A program made the position numbers and the translations under genes. Below the pieces are notes generated by a model. That model worked only from the letters and a program-made list of their open reading frames with translations. It made no database searches and was not told the origin of the DNA. This document shows positions 31,753-44,459 of a DNA stretch of 64,000 nucleotides, one piece after another (position 1 is the first letter of the stretch; each line of letters begins with the position of its first letter). This DNA comes from Craterostigma plantagineum (taxonomy: Eukaryota; Streptophyta; Magnoliopsida; Lamiales; Linderniaceae): assembly GCA_027422505.1 (NCBI GenBank), contig JAPQWV010000360.1:186001-250000 (forward strand). Direction: 5' to 3'.

Positions 31753-34566
31753 TCATCCCAGCATGTTTTGCTTATTGATATTATTATCTTTCTTAAGCTG
31801 AACCTTGAGCTTCTTATCCCCGAGCTGAGCTCCGTTCATCGCGTTAATGGCCATCTTTGCTGCTTCAGGCGAATCGTAACTGACAAATCCTAAACACAGA
31901 GAAGATGCACAAAAGCCATACTCAGCATTACATTATATATCAACGTAAGAATTCAGACAACAGCTACTGTACCGAAGCATTTGCTGGCGCCAGTCACTTT
32001 ATCGACGTAAACTTTCGCGCTAACCATCCTTCCAAAACGCCGAAACGCACCAGCGAGATCCTCATCGTTGAATTCCTGAGGAATGTGGTAGATAAACAAA
32101 TTGGCGCCAGGTGGACCTAGACAACGATCATCTCCAATAAGTACGCGTCTATCTTTACACTAGTGAGTTAACGTCAATACGAAAGGAGTACCTTCGAGTT
32201 GACCGCCATGGCTTGGACTAATTGCAGGCGAAGGAGACATGGAAACCGAAGAAGAAGGGTTTCCCATTGGTTGATTACTCGACATTCCACCGTGAAAAGC
32301 CATGGGATATCTAAATCCAAGGTAACCGCTTGAAGGCGAAATGGGGTAATTTCTGTGGGCCATCGAAGGTGAAAGGTCAGGCGAGGGTCCAGCGATAGGA
32401 TTTCCTTGGTTTAAAGGTGGAATGAGGTTGGGAAACGTATGCTGACTTTGCAAGCGTGGTAGGCGATAAGGCATGAGACCGTAAGCTCCAGGATTCTTAA
32501 AAAAGATGAACGGGAAAATCGTAAGGGAGAAAGCAAAGCAAGCCAAGGAAATAAGTAATGAAAATGGCAAAAACAATTTGAAAATACCTGATAGCCGTAG
32601 CCGTTATATGGAGGGACATAGCCCATCGGCAAAGGTCCAAACAAAGGACGCTGCCCAGGAGAATTCGGTACGTTTGATGCCTGTGAAATCGCCTTTTGAG
32701 CCCTTCGCTGTTTTCTTTCCTTTTCTGTATCGGCCCACTTCACCACTAGAGGGACATGCGAATCCTATTACAGAAGCTTATTGGGTTAATGTTGAATAAT
32801 GTAATTGATAGATAAAACTACAAGAATAGTGTCTTGTTCACTTCATGCTTGAGATATAGATACTAGGTAATGTTTGAGCGAGACATTTGTAACTATGGAT
32901 ACCTCCATCTTATGCTTCCCATTGAGGGCCTCTATAGCTGCAAGTGCTTGTTCTTTCGTCTCGAACTTAACAAAAGCACAACCTATGGACCAATTCCAAT
33001 CAGGTCCCATGCAAGACAAATGTTTATGCATATATGCATATACCTTATAATGGAAAATAGAATACGAAACAAAAAAAAGATATGGATTATAGTTACCTTT
33101 GCTTGTTTGCTGTGAACCTCTAAGAATCTGCAAGTCTTTTATGCTCCCATACTCCAAAAATAGAGAAGATACCTCATCCTCAGAAACGCTTTTTGGAAGC
33201 ATACCAACGAAGAGTTTGTGCTCTTACGTTTTTTTTTTTTACGTTATAAGAAAAAGAAACAAACGAAGGGAAAAATGAATAACCAGTTCTAAATGAACAA
33301 GAAAATGTATAACAGATGTAACTAACCAGCAAATTAATCTATTTAAAATGTGTGACTATATTATACCTAGCCTTTCAAGCTCGCCATCAGCATACTTCAC
33401 TTGCAGTGGACTAGATGCCTGAAACGTATATAAATTACAAAACCCCGACACAAATTTCTCTGCAGACAAGGGTATACTTATCTAGGAGAAACAGAGAAAA
33501 AAGAGCTCAGAGTATCCACAATGCCTTTACAATGAGAAAAAACGTGCAAAAGTGAATCATTCATCATTGTTCTTTAGCAAAAAACCTGCGCAATTCCTAG
33601 TACTAACTGCCTCTTTAGGAGAAACTGACCATGCTGAAACAACATAGTTTAAGGAAACAATGTCAGATAAGGGTCCTGCGGTATCTTGACCCACATTCAT
33701 ACGTATGTTCGCTGAAGACAAAGAACTGCTTATCTTATCACAGACCAGAGCATTATAGTATACCAAGATAAGTCAAAAACTAAACTCACAAGGTATTATT
33801 TCTAGAATCTTAGCACTCAATAGAACTTGTGCATTGAAGCATCGTTTCGAATTCAGTGCATCATATCCTAAATAAGAGCATATCACCTCATTGTGAAACT
33901 ACAAATTTTCCATGATCATATCTTCCACCAGTAAAACAAGTCAAGAAAGCTCATGCTATAAGTGTTATGTAAGAAAAAGTAATTATCAATTTTTTTTTGT
34001 AGAGTCACAAAATCTAGAAAATCGCAACTTTGAAACACCGCAGTAAACAGTGGCCACTGCATTGAGATTGAGAGAAGCACTAAAGTTTCCACATCAGATC
34101 TTGTTTAAGGTTACAGTTACATCACTCCACAAACTACTTCGAATTAACATGAATTAATGGAGAAAAAAAAAAGAAAAAGGGAAAAAAGACAAGAAAACTA
34201 GGAAATCACACTAACCCCAGATAATGTCTTCTTGTTATGCAACTGACCAACCAACTTGTCCGCTTCGACCCTCGACGGACATCTCACAAAGCAACACCCT
34301 ACGAAACACAAATTAGGGATTCTATTTTAACCCTCAGAATCACCAAAAATCTCACAAAAATTGAAATTGAAAGAAACAAAAACTCAGTAATAAATCATGC
34401 AATGGCAATAACATAAAAGACCTTGAGAACTACGCGTGATCTTGTCCTTGATTACGGTAACTTCGTCCACTAATGCAATCTCTCTGAACATCTCGTGAAG
34501 TTCTTGTTCGAACATGTGCTTGGGTACTTGACCCACGAACAATTTAACGCCCTCTTCTTCCGACAT
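31753..34566 (-). CDS. Three-RRM RNA-binding protein, Bruno/CELF type (BRN1/BRN2-like), 415 aa, nine exons
   Basis: Exons (minus order): 34566-34422, 34298-34216, 33418-33367, 33222-33097, 32982-32903, 32764-32588, 32495-32192, 32116-31973, 31889-31753. All introns have GT/AG borders and the phases add up to 1,248 bases with a TGA stop. RRM1 spans about residues 8-86 ([15 protein letters not shown]1-like GCCFVRC), RRM2 about 95-175 ([19 protein letters not shown]) and RRM3 about 327-402 ([19 protein letters not shown]). A Ser/Pro/Gly-rich linker separates RRM2 and RRM3. Two N-terminal RRMs, a long linker and a C-terminal RRM is the CELF/Bruno layout. Arabidopsis BRN1/BRN2 bind 3' UTRs and repress SOC1 mRNA to delay flowering, and a like role is inferred. 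The ATG at 34564-34566 is the first suitable start. Confidence 0.92.
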
Positions 34567-35291
34567 TGTCACCGCAATCTTAAATTCTGTAGATTGCGAA
34601 GGTTGCTTTCTCCTCCCTTTTCTTGGGTATCTATTTCTTTGCCGAGTTGCTGTAAGAGAAGTGAACGACGACGACGATGATGATCCCTTGTTTTCTTCGG
34701 AGACCTCGCTGGTAACGAAGGAAAAATAAATAAGAAAATAATAATAGAAAACAAGTTAATGCAAGTTGTAGTATTATTATTCTAGTTGATCGAAATGCTT
34801 ATTTTATGCCACCAAAGGTGTATTTTATTTACTGATTTGCCACGATTGTGCTTTCAATTGCCAGGTTGGATTAAAATAAAGCCAGACTTTAACGGTAACG
34901 AACCTTTATATTAAGAATTAAGAAATTCGAAATTGAAATTTTAAGTTTAAAACAAAAGAAGGAAAGCGCAAATATCGGCCCAGAATAGTTTCATTGATTG
35001 CGACGAATTTGCTAAATATAAACGACTAAACGGTTATTGGATGAAATTGGGAACTATATAAAAGAGTAACTAGTAACAATGTATATGATGAAATTGTAAC
35101 AGAAGTATACGAGAATAAGTTCAGTGGGAATATTGTTTAATTGAGATGCATTGTTATAACACAACAAAATAAGATATTGAATAGTATGTATAACTAACAC
35201 AATTACAACAAGGCATGCATGTATGGGATTGGATGTTAACACAAATTGTTAGGCAAAACTCGTTGGTAAAAAGTTATTCCACTTTACTTGG
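34567..35291 (-). promoter_or_regulatory. 5' UTR and promoter region of the BRN-like gene
   Basis: A CT/GA-rich leader with (GAC/GAT) repeats lies at 34650-34690 beside the start codon. AT-rich sequence with a TATATAAAAG-type site near 35054-35063 is too far away to be the certain TATA. No other gene. Confidence 0.4.
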
Positions 35292-35299
35292 ATAAAAAC

Positions 35300-36401
35300 T
35301 AGTGGTGAAAACGAGCCCGAACTTGGGCATGCTTGAGTTTGACTTGGTAATTACTGAGTCGAGCTCGAGCCGATCTCGGTCAAATCGAATTCGAGTCGAG
35401 TTGACCGAGCCAAGCTGCTCGCGAGTTGTGAATGAACACACTCATGTCGTATATACCTTTGAGTTTTTGACATTTTACTAATTTAACACTCGATTTGATG
35501 TTCGGTCATTCCTCATGCAGTATAATAAGTACTAGTATATTGTGCACACTCTATGTTTGTGGGTGAAAAATTATTCGATAATACTTAGTGGTTTTTATTT
35601 TAATTTTGATTGTAGTATTTAGTGAGAAAAATAATCATTTTACAAATAATATGAGTGAGAAAGCAGTTACATTGCTAAAGAATAGACAGTTTCATTGATA
35701 AAGAACGTGATCTATTTGTCTTTTTAATTAATACTTGTTTAATCAGAAAATTCACACACCATATTTGGTTGTATTTTTTATTAATTATTAATTGTAGATA
35801 AAATTTGATTGGTTGGAATTGACACACCAAATTGAAATTGGGCAGTTTCTATGAGGGCAAGGGGCTTAATAAAATAGAAAGATTTTATTCAATTTAGATC
35901 AAATGATTTATTTGATAATGGTGAAAATCAAAATCAATAATTTTTCTGTTTATTTATGTCATATGAGATATAAATATCTATACTCTTATATCAATTGTGA
36001 GGATGAGTTAAAAACTGTTTTTGGTGTATCTATTAACCAATCATAATTTGACAAGTGTTATGTCTTTTATTTATTACAAAATTAATTAATAAAATTAGTA
36101 AATCAAACTAAATCAAGCATAACCACCCACTATCATTTGTCATTCTATTTGTAGTATTATTATTTCATAATTAAATATACCTAATATTATTTAGAACACA
36201 CGTATGGGTGTGCAAAACTACTAGTATAACTTAATCGAGCTTCGAGCCGAGTCGAGAACATCACCTAGCTTGAGTTTGGCTTGATTATTAACTAACCGAA
36301 CTCGAGCTCGAACCGAGCTTTGGTCAGACCGAACTCGAGTCGAGCTTAGACCGAGCTGCTTGCGAGCATCTCACGAGCGACTCAGTTCGTTTTCACCCCT
36401 A
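35300..36401. mobile_element. hAT-like non-autonomous element, 1,102 bp
   Basis: Ends TAGTGGTGAAAACGA and, inverted, TAGGGGTGAAAACGA are flanked by 8-bp duplications ATAAAAAC (35292-35299 and 36402-36409). Both subterminal regions are rich in GAGTCGAGC/GCTCGAGC motifs in inverted arrangement. No transposase. It lies about 0.7 kb upstream of the BRN-like start codon. Confidence 0.85.
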
Positions 36402-36699
36402 ATAAAAACGAAGAATTACTTCAAAAAGATAGCCCTCATTCAAGGTTTGAGAATTTTATTTCTTTTCGTATTATTTAATGTAATTGTAACAATTTAGTCG
36501 TTAAAATGTTACCATTTTATAAATAGGGTTAATTAATGTTCAGGCCCTAGTAACATATTTAACTTTGGATTCAGGCCCCAGTATAATTTGATTTAGGATA
36601 AAGGACCTATTTTTCGAAATTTCAGTGGAACCTAAAAGCTGCGAAAAGACATAATTATCCCTGACATATGCGAAATTTACCACATAATACCTAAATGAT

Positions 36700-37690
36700 C
36701 CGATAACAGTTGTCGAAATAATTATAACAGTTTTGGGCTGAAAAAGCACTTCTATTCATCTGGATAACAAATTGTCTATATAGAGTGCAATATCACATAT
36801 ATTCAGTAACAACTTTATCAATTATAATGCCAATACTAATACAACGAATAAATTAGAGGAAAATAACTAAATGATGCGTTAAGACATATTTAACCATAAC
36901 ATATGCAAAATCAACGAAAAATACTTGAATCATGCGATAAAAAATTTCGAAATACTAATAACAAAGAGTCTTTATTGAGTACTACACGCTGCGGAAGAGA
37001 ATACCAATACTGATACAACCAATAACAAATTTGCCAGTTTTGCCATAAGACGTTTAACCGTAACATATACCAAATCGACGAAAAATAGATGGATGATGCG
37101 ATAACAAGTTTCGGAACAAAAATAATAGTTGTAAGCTAGAAAAAAACACTTCCTTCCATTTTGATAACAAAGTCTTGTATAGAGTACTATAAGCTGTATA
37201 TTGAGTAAGAAAGGTTTTTCGTCGAGAATACCAGGACTAATACAATGAATAACAAATTTTCCAGTTTTGCGATAAGACGTTTAACCCTAACATATGCCAA
37301 ATCGACGAAAAAATACCTAAATAATGCGATAACAAGTTTCGAAACAAAAATAACACTTTTAAGCTGAATAAAAACACTTCTGTTCATTTTGATACCAAAG
37401 AGTCTTATTTTGAGTACTACAAGCTGTATATTTATAACAGGTGTGTCCTCGAGAATACCAGTACTAACACAACGAATGCAATTTGCCATTTGTGATAACA
37501 CATTTAACCCTAGTCAAAGCCGACGAAAAATACCTGAATGATGTGATAACAAGTTTCGAAACAGAAATAACACTTTTAAGCTAAATACCTTCTTTCATTT
37601 TGATAACTAAGTGTCTTATATTGAGTACTACAAGCTGTATATTTAGTAACAAGTGTGTCATCGAGATACCAGTACTAACACATCATGTCG
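36700..37690. repeat. Degenerate tandem repeat, about five units of roughly 170-226 bp
   Basis: Recurring blocks contain AACACTT..AAGCTG, TTTTGATAACAAAGTCTT, GAGTACTACAAGCTGTATAT and GCGATAACAAGTTTCG. Clear unit starts are near 37122, 37348 and 37563, with older copies at about 36730 and 36954. Confidence 0.75.
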
Positions 37691-39351
37691 CAGAAAATAT
37701 TTCCCGTATAGCAGAAAATAAATATCGGCCCAATCTCGACGTTACTAACAGCACAAAGTTACGGCTTCAATTTTTCATGGGTCATCATAATCAAAGAGAA
37801 TTTTCGAAGTTCATAAAGCACGAATGCTTCAAAAACAATTCGGAAATTTTGTTTAATACGATGAAATCTCGACTTTAATGACCGAAAAATGTAAATTCGA
37901 CACAATTTCATCACTGGCCTTAGTTATCGACGATAATTATTGATATTAATTTTGGAATAACGAAGAATCTGATGAGATTTAAGCGGTAATCGTTTGCTAA
38001 TTAAAATTGTTACTGGATAATACTTCATGCTTTCTGGTAACAGTTAATGGAACAATAATATCATAGTCTTGAAGTTTATAACAAATGTTTCCGCAAAACG
38101 AACATATAATAAGAAATAATAACGACTCATCATCAGTAAATAACACATGAGTAACAATTCACGCATTCTGGGTAACACATCATTACGAATATTCTAGAAG
38201 GTTCTAGATTATCAGAGATATTAACAGTACAAACATAATATTACCACATTGCCTGCAAATAATAACACATGTCTGATAAAAAATAACAATATAAACAATA
38301 CATTCATAGAAATAGATTATATTGTGAAGCTAAATCACAAAATTTTATTTTGCGAATGTTGATATCAATATGTGAAAGTTGAGTTAAAAAATCATGTAAA
38401 CATATAACCCTTCCTTCACAACATATAATAGTATCTCTTTTAATGAGACATAATCGTTATGGATTCCATCACAAACGTATTCAAAGTTCAAAATTAAAGC
38501 ACGAACAACATTTAATGGACCAAAAACTCAAAATTTAAGACCCAAACCCTAAACAATTGAAAAGAATTGGAATTGTGAGCGAATTAAAGAAATTAGTAAT
38601 GCGTTACGATGAACCTACTGCCAGTACCAGATTGTCCGCATGTAATACTACATGTTCGCTAAAAAATAACAATACAAACCTACATAATAATACTTTGTAC
38701 AGATAATGATACCACATAATAGGTTTCCAGTACCTTATTACTAATTCGATTAATTTCGTTCATAAATGCACATTGTTCAAATTTACAAGATTAACATCTT
38801 GTAAAAGTATGATTTGATGCATTTATCACACAAAATTCCTTTAAAGTTCACATTGTTCGATGGCGGTGGATGATAGTGAATGTTTGAGGTCAATAGTTAT
38901 ATAAACATATAAGACTTCATAGCAAAACATAGACTATTATCTTGTTCATTGAAACATAACATATGAATTTCAGCACGGATGCCATCAAAATTCAAAATTA
39001 AACCGCAACTATCATTTTATATTTTGTATATAATGAAACCTTAAGGTTAACACTGAAACTTAAACCTTAATCTCCATAAACACATAACCCTAAACCTTGG
39101 TGCGACAACTACGGCAATTTGTAACACAAACAACTTTTAGTAACATATGTACTAGTGGATAACAATTAAATAGTTATTAGTAACACATTTGCACTGATTT
39201 AGCAGTCCCGTCCAAAATTTCAATCGTGGCATAAATCCCGCCCAATTAACCCAATCAATCCACAAATCCCGCCCGAAATTTAGCAAGTATAGTAAATCCA
39301 TCCAAATCCATCCAAAACCAATATCCCCGCCCAAAATTTATCAAAACAGTT

Positions 39352-39775
39352 CTGCTAAAGAATATACCATATCAATACTTATGAAAAACAAAAGCTGATC
39401 ATAATATACCACTTCAGATATTCCAAGTAACGCTATGATTTCATGTAGTAACAGTTCTATGCCTAATTACCGAAACAGGTCTGCTAAAAAAATACCATAT
39501 CAGTACTTATGAAAAACAGAAGGACATAATATATCACTTCAGATATACTTCAATTTCAGGTAGTAACAGTTCAATGCAAAAAATTTACGAAACATGTCTG
39601 TTAAAAAATACCACATCAATACTTACGAACAACAAAAGTACATAGTAATATACCAGTTTAGACAATCCAAGTAACGCTTCTGTTTCATGTAGTAACAGTT
39701 CGATGCCAAAATTTTTATCGAAACTGGTCTGTTAAACAAAATCCCCCATCAATACTTATGAAAAACAAAATTAGG
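39352..39775. repeat. Tandem repeat, about 3.4 units of 117-130 bp
   Basis: Units begin CTGCTAAA or CTGTTAAA at about 39352, 39481, 39598 and 39728 and contain ATCAATACTTATGAAAAAC and CATGTAGTAACAGTTC. Confidence 0.8.
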
Positions 39776-40654
39776 TACCAATTAAAATCGACGAAGAAGT
39801 CTTATGAGTTACCCATTGTATCATGTCCCACTTTGTTCTTAGTTACATATGTTGGACAAAAAATACCACATTTATACTTTTTATAAACAAAACAAAGTCA
39901 CAAGATACCACTTTGTCGAACATAGATATCGTTTATGAGTAATTAAGTAATGTTAATTGATACATTTATAACGTTAAGGCGAAACGTAGTAACGATAATG
40001 CACGAAATAATAACACGTATTCCAGATGAATCGATGCCTACCATACGACCTGCTTCACGCAACGTACGTTTTAGAAGTGATGAGGTGACGATTGTTTCAA
40101 AATTCACAGATCCTATGAAATGCCAAAACTATGGGTACCTTGAATACAAACAGGTTAACTGCAATTGCTGCGAAAATGTACTTCGATTTGGCCAGATTTT
40201 TCTCGAATTTGAACCCATATAAAAATTCATTACAATTCTTACACGTACTTCTTTAATACTAGAATAAATCCTACGTGACACATTGAAATTGATTGGTTGA
40301 TGGGGCAGTCGATTGTGCTCGATCATTATGAAAAATGAATTTTGCTTATCCGAAGAAATGAATATAAATTTGTTAAAAACATTTTACTATCGATGGGTAA
40401 CATGTTATTAGTTTAAAGTAACGCTTATGGTTTTTACGGTAACAAGTCGTCGTATTTTTGTAACATAAATCTGGCGTCGAATACCACTTCGGAGAACAAT
40501 TTATTAAGGGTATTTTAGTCAAAACATAGTTTGAGTCTTTACCTTTAAATTTTTCAAAAAAAAAGGTCCTTAAAACTAAATAAAATTCTGACACGGCCTG
40601 ATCATTGATTTTAAAAATGACCAGATCTGAATTGAAATTGTCCCTTATAAATAA

Positions 40655-40973
40655 GGGGAAATTTTTGTTCAGTCCCCTGCCAGGGTCTGAAATTTTTGTT
40701 CAAGCCCTGTCAGAAAAAAAATTAGTTTTAAGGACCCGATTATTCAGTAACAATTTATTGGTCTACAGTAACAATTCATTGTTCCCACAATAACAGTACA
40801 TTGTTATGAAAATAACAGAAAACGATCATCCGATAACAATTTATACACACTTTATAACAGTTGGTCCTTATCTTTAAATTTTACGAAAAGTTGATCCTTT
40901 AAACTAAAAGTTTTTCTTAAAGGTCCTGAAAACTATTTTTAATCACTTTTGAGGCCTGAATGATAATTTACCC
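40655..40973. mobile_element. Mutator-like MITE, 319 bp, abutting the 4.1-kb element
   Basis: Ends GGGGAAATTTTTGTTCAG and, inverted, GGGTAAATTATCATTCAG are flanked by 9-bp repeats TATAAATAA (40646-40654 and 40974-40982). Its left duplication overlaps the right duplication of the neighbouring element, so it inserted into that target site. The ends are related to those of the larger element. Confidence 0.8.
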
Positions 40974-40982
40974 TATAAATAA

Positions 40983-41558
40983 TTCGTAATTGACTTCGAA
41001 AAGCAGTTGTCGAAAGATTCCTTCATAATAAAAACTAAAGGGCATAACGGTAAATACGCCTATGTGTGAGGATGACTACCTACTCTGCCAGCCTGTGTCC
41101 CGCCAAGCATCGTCCAATGAGAAAAAAGTTTCACAATCAACAGCAAATTACAGAAATGTCCCCATTTTCCTATTACATGCCTTTTTGTTTCATGGTAGAA
41201 ATGATATAACAATCAAATGCTGCAACGAGTCACGTCCTTCAATGAATCTCCTTAAGACAGATGACACATTGAATTAAATAAAAAGAATATGTAAAAAATG
41301 GAAAAGACACGGCAAGTCAGAAACACAAGAAATCACTGTCATAATATCCTAAAATATTACTACAATAACCACACTTGAAAATGGTCCCCAAAAAAAGACA
41401 AAAAAACGAAGCAGCTCAAAAATTGAAAGAAGAAAAAAAACTACAATGGGCAGAACATATGGCCCTACTATGGATTCAATAAAAAATATATGAAGGTTCA
41501 GAGAAGCATTAATATTCCTTCAAAAAACTAGCCAATTTTGGTAGCTTATAGTAACTTA
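40983..41558. other. Spacer and 3' UTR of the carrier gene
   Basis: No further gene visible. The part adjoining 41559 is likely 3' untranslated sequence of the carrier mRNA. Confidence 0.5.
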
Positions 41559-43640
41559 CTACAGTGCCTTCAATCCTGAGAATTCTCTCAGCTTCTCACA
41601 GAGAATCAATGTGATCATCGTTTGGGGTCCCAACCTAGCGAAAATGGCGAAGCCCCTGTAAGTTTTTTCAGACAGAAATGTAAAATAGGGTGTTTTTGTT
41701 TTACGAGCAGAAATTCGAGCAACAATTTCGTCAAATTATATAGAAATTCTTACCCTTTGTAGAGACCCCTTGGACCTTCTGTTTTCAAGACCTGTTGAAA
41801 TCATACATACCAAATGGGAAGCTTAATTCTGTTTCTACGACGAATCTATGGTATATAGAGTATTCGGGTGAAATGGAGGTGGCAAAACTTTGTACTACTC
41901 ATTATTAGGGCGAACATAAGTCCCGTAAAGAAACACTAACAACCTGGTATGCGCAATGGAAGCCGTTTTTGTAGCTGCCTTCTTTCATAGATTGTCGTTG
42001 CAACATAAGCCTTGTTTTAACCACGTCGATAGGTGCGGTCATGATGGTGCTCACTGTACCAGCTATGGTGCTCGCACTTTCAAACACAAAGAAAAATGAC
42101 AATAAGGCAAAGAAACTAAGACATGGAAAGTGGAACATCTTATGCTAAGAACACTAAAGCTAAAAAGGAAAGAAGGAAAGAAAGATTGCATACGCTAGAT
42201 GCAGATAAAATCCTTCTCGAAGAGAGGTCCATCTTGTCAAGGCCTAGAATACGTTTTAGCAGGACAAAAGGAAACAAAATGTATTTGATTATAAAGATCG
42301 CAAAACTAAAAAAAAAAAAAGCAAAACATTTAGAGGCTTTAACCTGTTTAGATTCATCGTATGTTGCAAGCTGTGATGCAGTCAAAGCAGCAGCTCTAGC
42401 CATCGCTGGGCCAACACCTTTCCAGAGAGCGACAACGCCCTCTTCTGAGGTGATTTTCTGCAGCTCCTCGATTGGCCCACTTCTAAGTTTCGTATTCATT
42501 TGCAGCCGTACCTGAGAAGGGAGATATTATATGTAAAATGGAAGAATGACAAATTTGAAACTTAGAAAAAAATGCATAACTTGTTACATCATCGTACCTT
42601 AATGACTTCCACTGGATTGGACAAGGCGGTTGCGAAAGCACCCGAGAATGCCCCAGATCCAATCTTCACCAAGACATTGGTGGACTCAAAAGCCAATTCA
42701 CACACATATTTTGAGGGTTCGTATAAGCCTAAACGGAGACCTCCGTAAAGAACTGACCTCATTAATGCTGGTGTAAAACCAAGATATAACGACCTCAAGC
42801 CTTCATTTTTCACTAATTTCATAGAAAGTCTACCCTGTTATATAACCAATAGGAAAAATAATTGAAAACAAATTATTGCCAAACATGGGACTCGTATTAA
42901 TTCAAGAAAGGCGTCTTAAAATCTCAATACACACCATGCCAGTCAAGGGACCTCTCTGGCCGATAAGTTGCATTTGAAGCCTCACCTTGAGTACATCTGC
43001 ATAAGGTTATAGCCTCGAAATCAAGTTAAGTTTTTAAGTAAAGTCCCACCACAACAAAGCTAACATCAATCAGCCTTGACTACCATGTACTGATAAAAAA
43101 GAAGGAATCTCAAGAACACAGCAAACATGGCAATTTCAGGATTCAAGAAGGTACTGACAATGTAGATTCAGCAAAAAAGAGGATTGAATGCACAAACGTT
43201 ACTTCTCTCATTTTCCTAATAGAATAATTAAATGAAAACATCAATAATAATCGTGTAAATAAACAATCGCCCAGCAAAATTGAGACGCAAACTGGGAAAT
43301 AGTATCTAAAAAAGAACCTAAAGGATGAGTGATCCCAGTGGCCGCAGCAACGGATATCCCACTCGTACCGAAATGGTATAACACGTCCGATGCAGAAACT
43401 CCCCATTTTGATTTGCTCAACCCTAAAATGAGAACACGGCATCAAAATCTAACGCATTGAGGAAAACAATAACAGGCGATACGAGCTGGGCCAACTCTTC
43501 TAGGTCAATACATTACATATATCTACATCTGCAGAATGAGCATTTGATCATCTTCCGCAGATAGACAAAATGCATCAAAGCTACATTAAGATAGAGATCA
43601 AAACAGATGAGGAAGCGTTACGTGAGGAGTCGCCGGCCAT
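41559..43640 (-). CDS. Mitochondrial carrier family protein, 302 aa, nine exons
   Basis: Exons (minus order): 43640-43622, 43422-43318, 42996-42935, 42834-42598, 42511-42344, 42243-42194, 42076-41944, 41791-41754, 41655-41559. All introns have GT/AG borders; the total is 909 bases ending in TAG. It has the threefold mitochondrial carrier repeat with PX(D/E)XX(K/R) signatures PLDVLK (40-45), PVEVIK (136-141) and PIDVVK (229-234), hence six membrane helices in the inner mitochondrial membrane. It resembles the plant UCP/dicarboxylate-carrier branch; the substrate cannot be read from the sequence. The first exon carries only 19 coding bases. I recall the Arabidopsis counterpart as At4g03115, next to BRN1. 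Confidence 0.92.
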
Positions 43641-43794
43641 CTACGAATCAAACAAGGCGGCGTGCGCAGATGTTTTCGGCGCTTTGCTTCCCTTCTTTTT
43701 TCTTCGGTTAAAATTAAAAACTGGCCAATTGAGAAACATATCGTCCTCCAACGAAAACTAAAATGTTTGGGAATCTCTCACCTTTCTGGGATAT
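43641..43794 (-). promoter_or_regulatory. Short 5' region of the carrier gene
   Basis: Only about 155 bp separate the start codon from the target-site duplication of the upstream Mutator-like element. The CCTTGTTTG and AAAAAGAAGGGAAG stretches look like a leader. The core promoter may lie inside or beyond the transposon. Confidence 0.4.
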
Positions 43795-44119
43795 TTTGAT
43801 AATCTGGATTGCTATTCACCGCCCCCTTTTTCCTAGTCACCGCCCCCTAAAGGGCTAGAAAAAGACGTTTTTGCCCTTTTGAATTTAAATTTCTATTTAA
43901 AATCCATTTCCATACAACACTTTCAATATCGCAATCACACATCCAAATCAGAGTCAAACATAAAATAAAAAAAATGAAATCGCAATGAATCGTCTATTTG
44001 GGAAATGGAAAGGTCAAAAGAAAGGGTCTTTTGGGACGGATGGTAAGCAAATTCTCGTAAATTTCGTCAATATGCACGCGAATTATCGAACATCGATCGG
44101 ATCCGATCGAAAAAATTAG

Positions 44120-44370
44120 GCCCGACCGAAACATAATTTCGGTCCACACAAGGGGTGACCGAACAACAATTTCGGTCCCCCATTGTGCGACCGAAATTAC
44201 GTTTCGGTCACCCTTGTAGGTGACCGAAAATATTGTTCGGCCGAGGCTGGCGGAACCAAATTTTTAATTCGGTCGGGACGGCCGCGGCCGAAACGGGATT
44301 TCGGCTCCCGTATAGGTGACCGAAATCTGATTTCGGTCGCCTCTTACGGCAGCCGAAATTCCATTTCGGT
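44120..44370. repeat. Cluster of ACCGAAA...TTTCGGT inverted repeats
   Basis: At least six back-to-back palindromic units of the form (G/A)CCGAAA-N5-9-TTTCGG(T/C). A related GC-rich form recurs at 45105-45235 (CGGCCCGCACAAGG with GACCGAAATTCCAGTTCGG). Confidence 0.8.
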
Positions 44371-44459
44371 TGTAATTTTAATTTTTTTAATTTTTTTAAT
44401 TTTTATTTTTTATTTTTATTTATTTGTATATTTTTATTTATATTCTTTATTTGGATTAT

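Larger units (their letters stand above)
36526..40644. mobile_element. Mutator-like non-autonomous element, 4,119 bp, with internal tandem repeats
   Basis: 9-bp direct repeats TTATAAATA flank it (36517-36525 and 40645-40653). The ends GGGTTAATTAATGTTCAGG and, inverted, GGGACAATTTCAATTCAG are imperfect terminal inverted repeats. No transposase frame is visible. The body includes two families of tandem repeats and many AATAAC-rich motifs. A 90-codon frame at 39950-40222 shows Cys residues but no family I know. Confidence 0.7.

Noticed and set aside
36526..40973. One 4.4-kb element with 8-bp duplications TATAAATA
   Set aside because: Two abutting elements give better 9-bp duplications on both sides of each and matching inner termini near 40640-40672.
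42123..42515. 130-codon plus-strand ORF
   Set aside because: Shadow of exons and introns of the carrier gene on the other strand.
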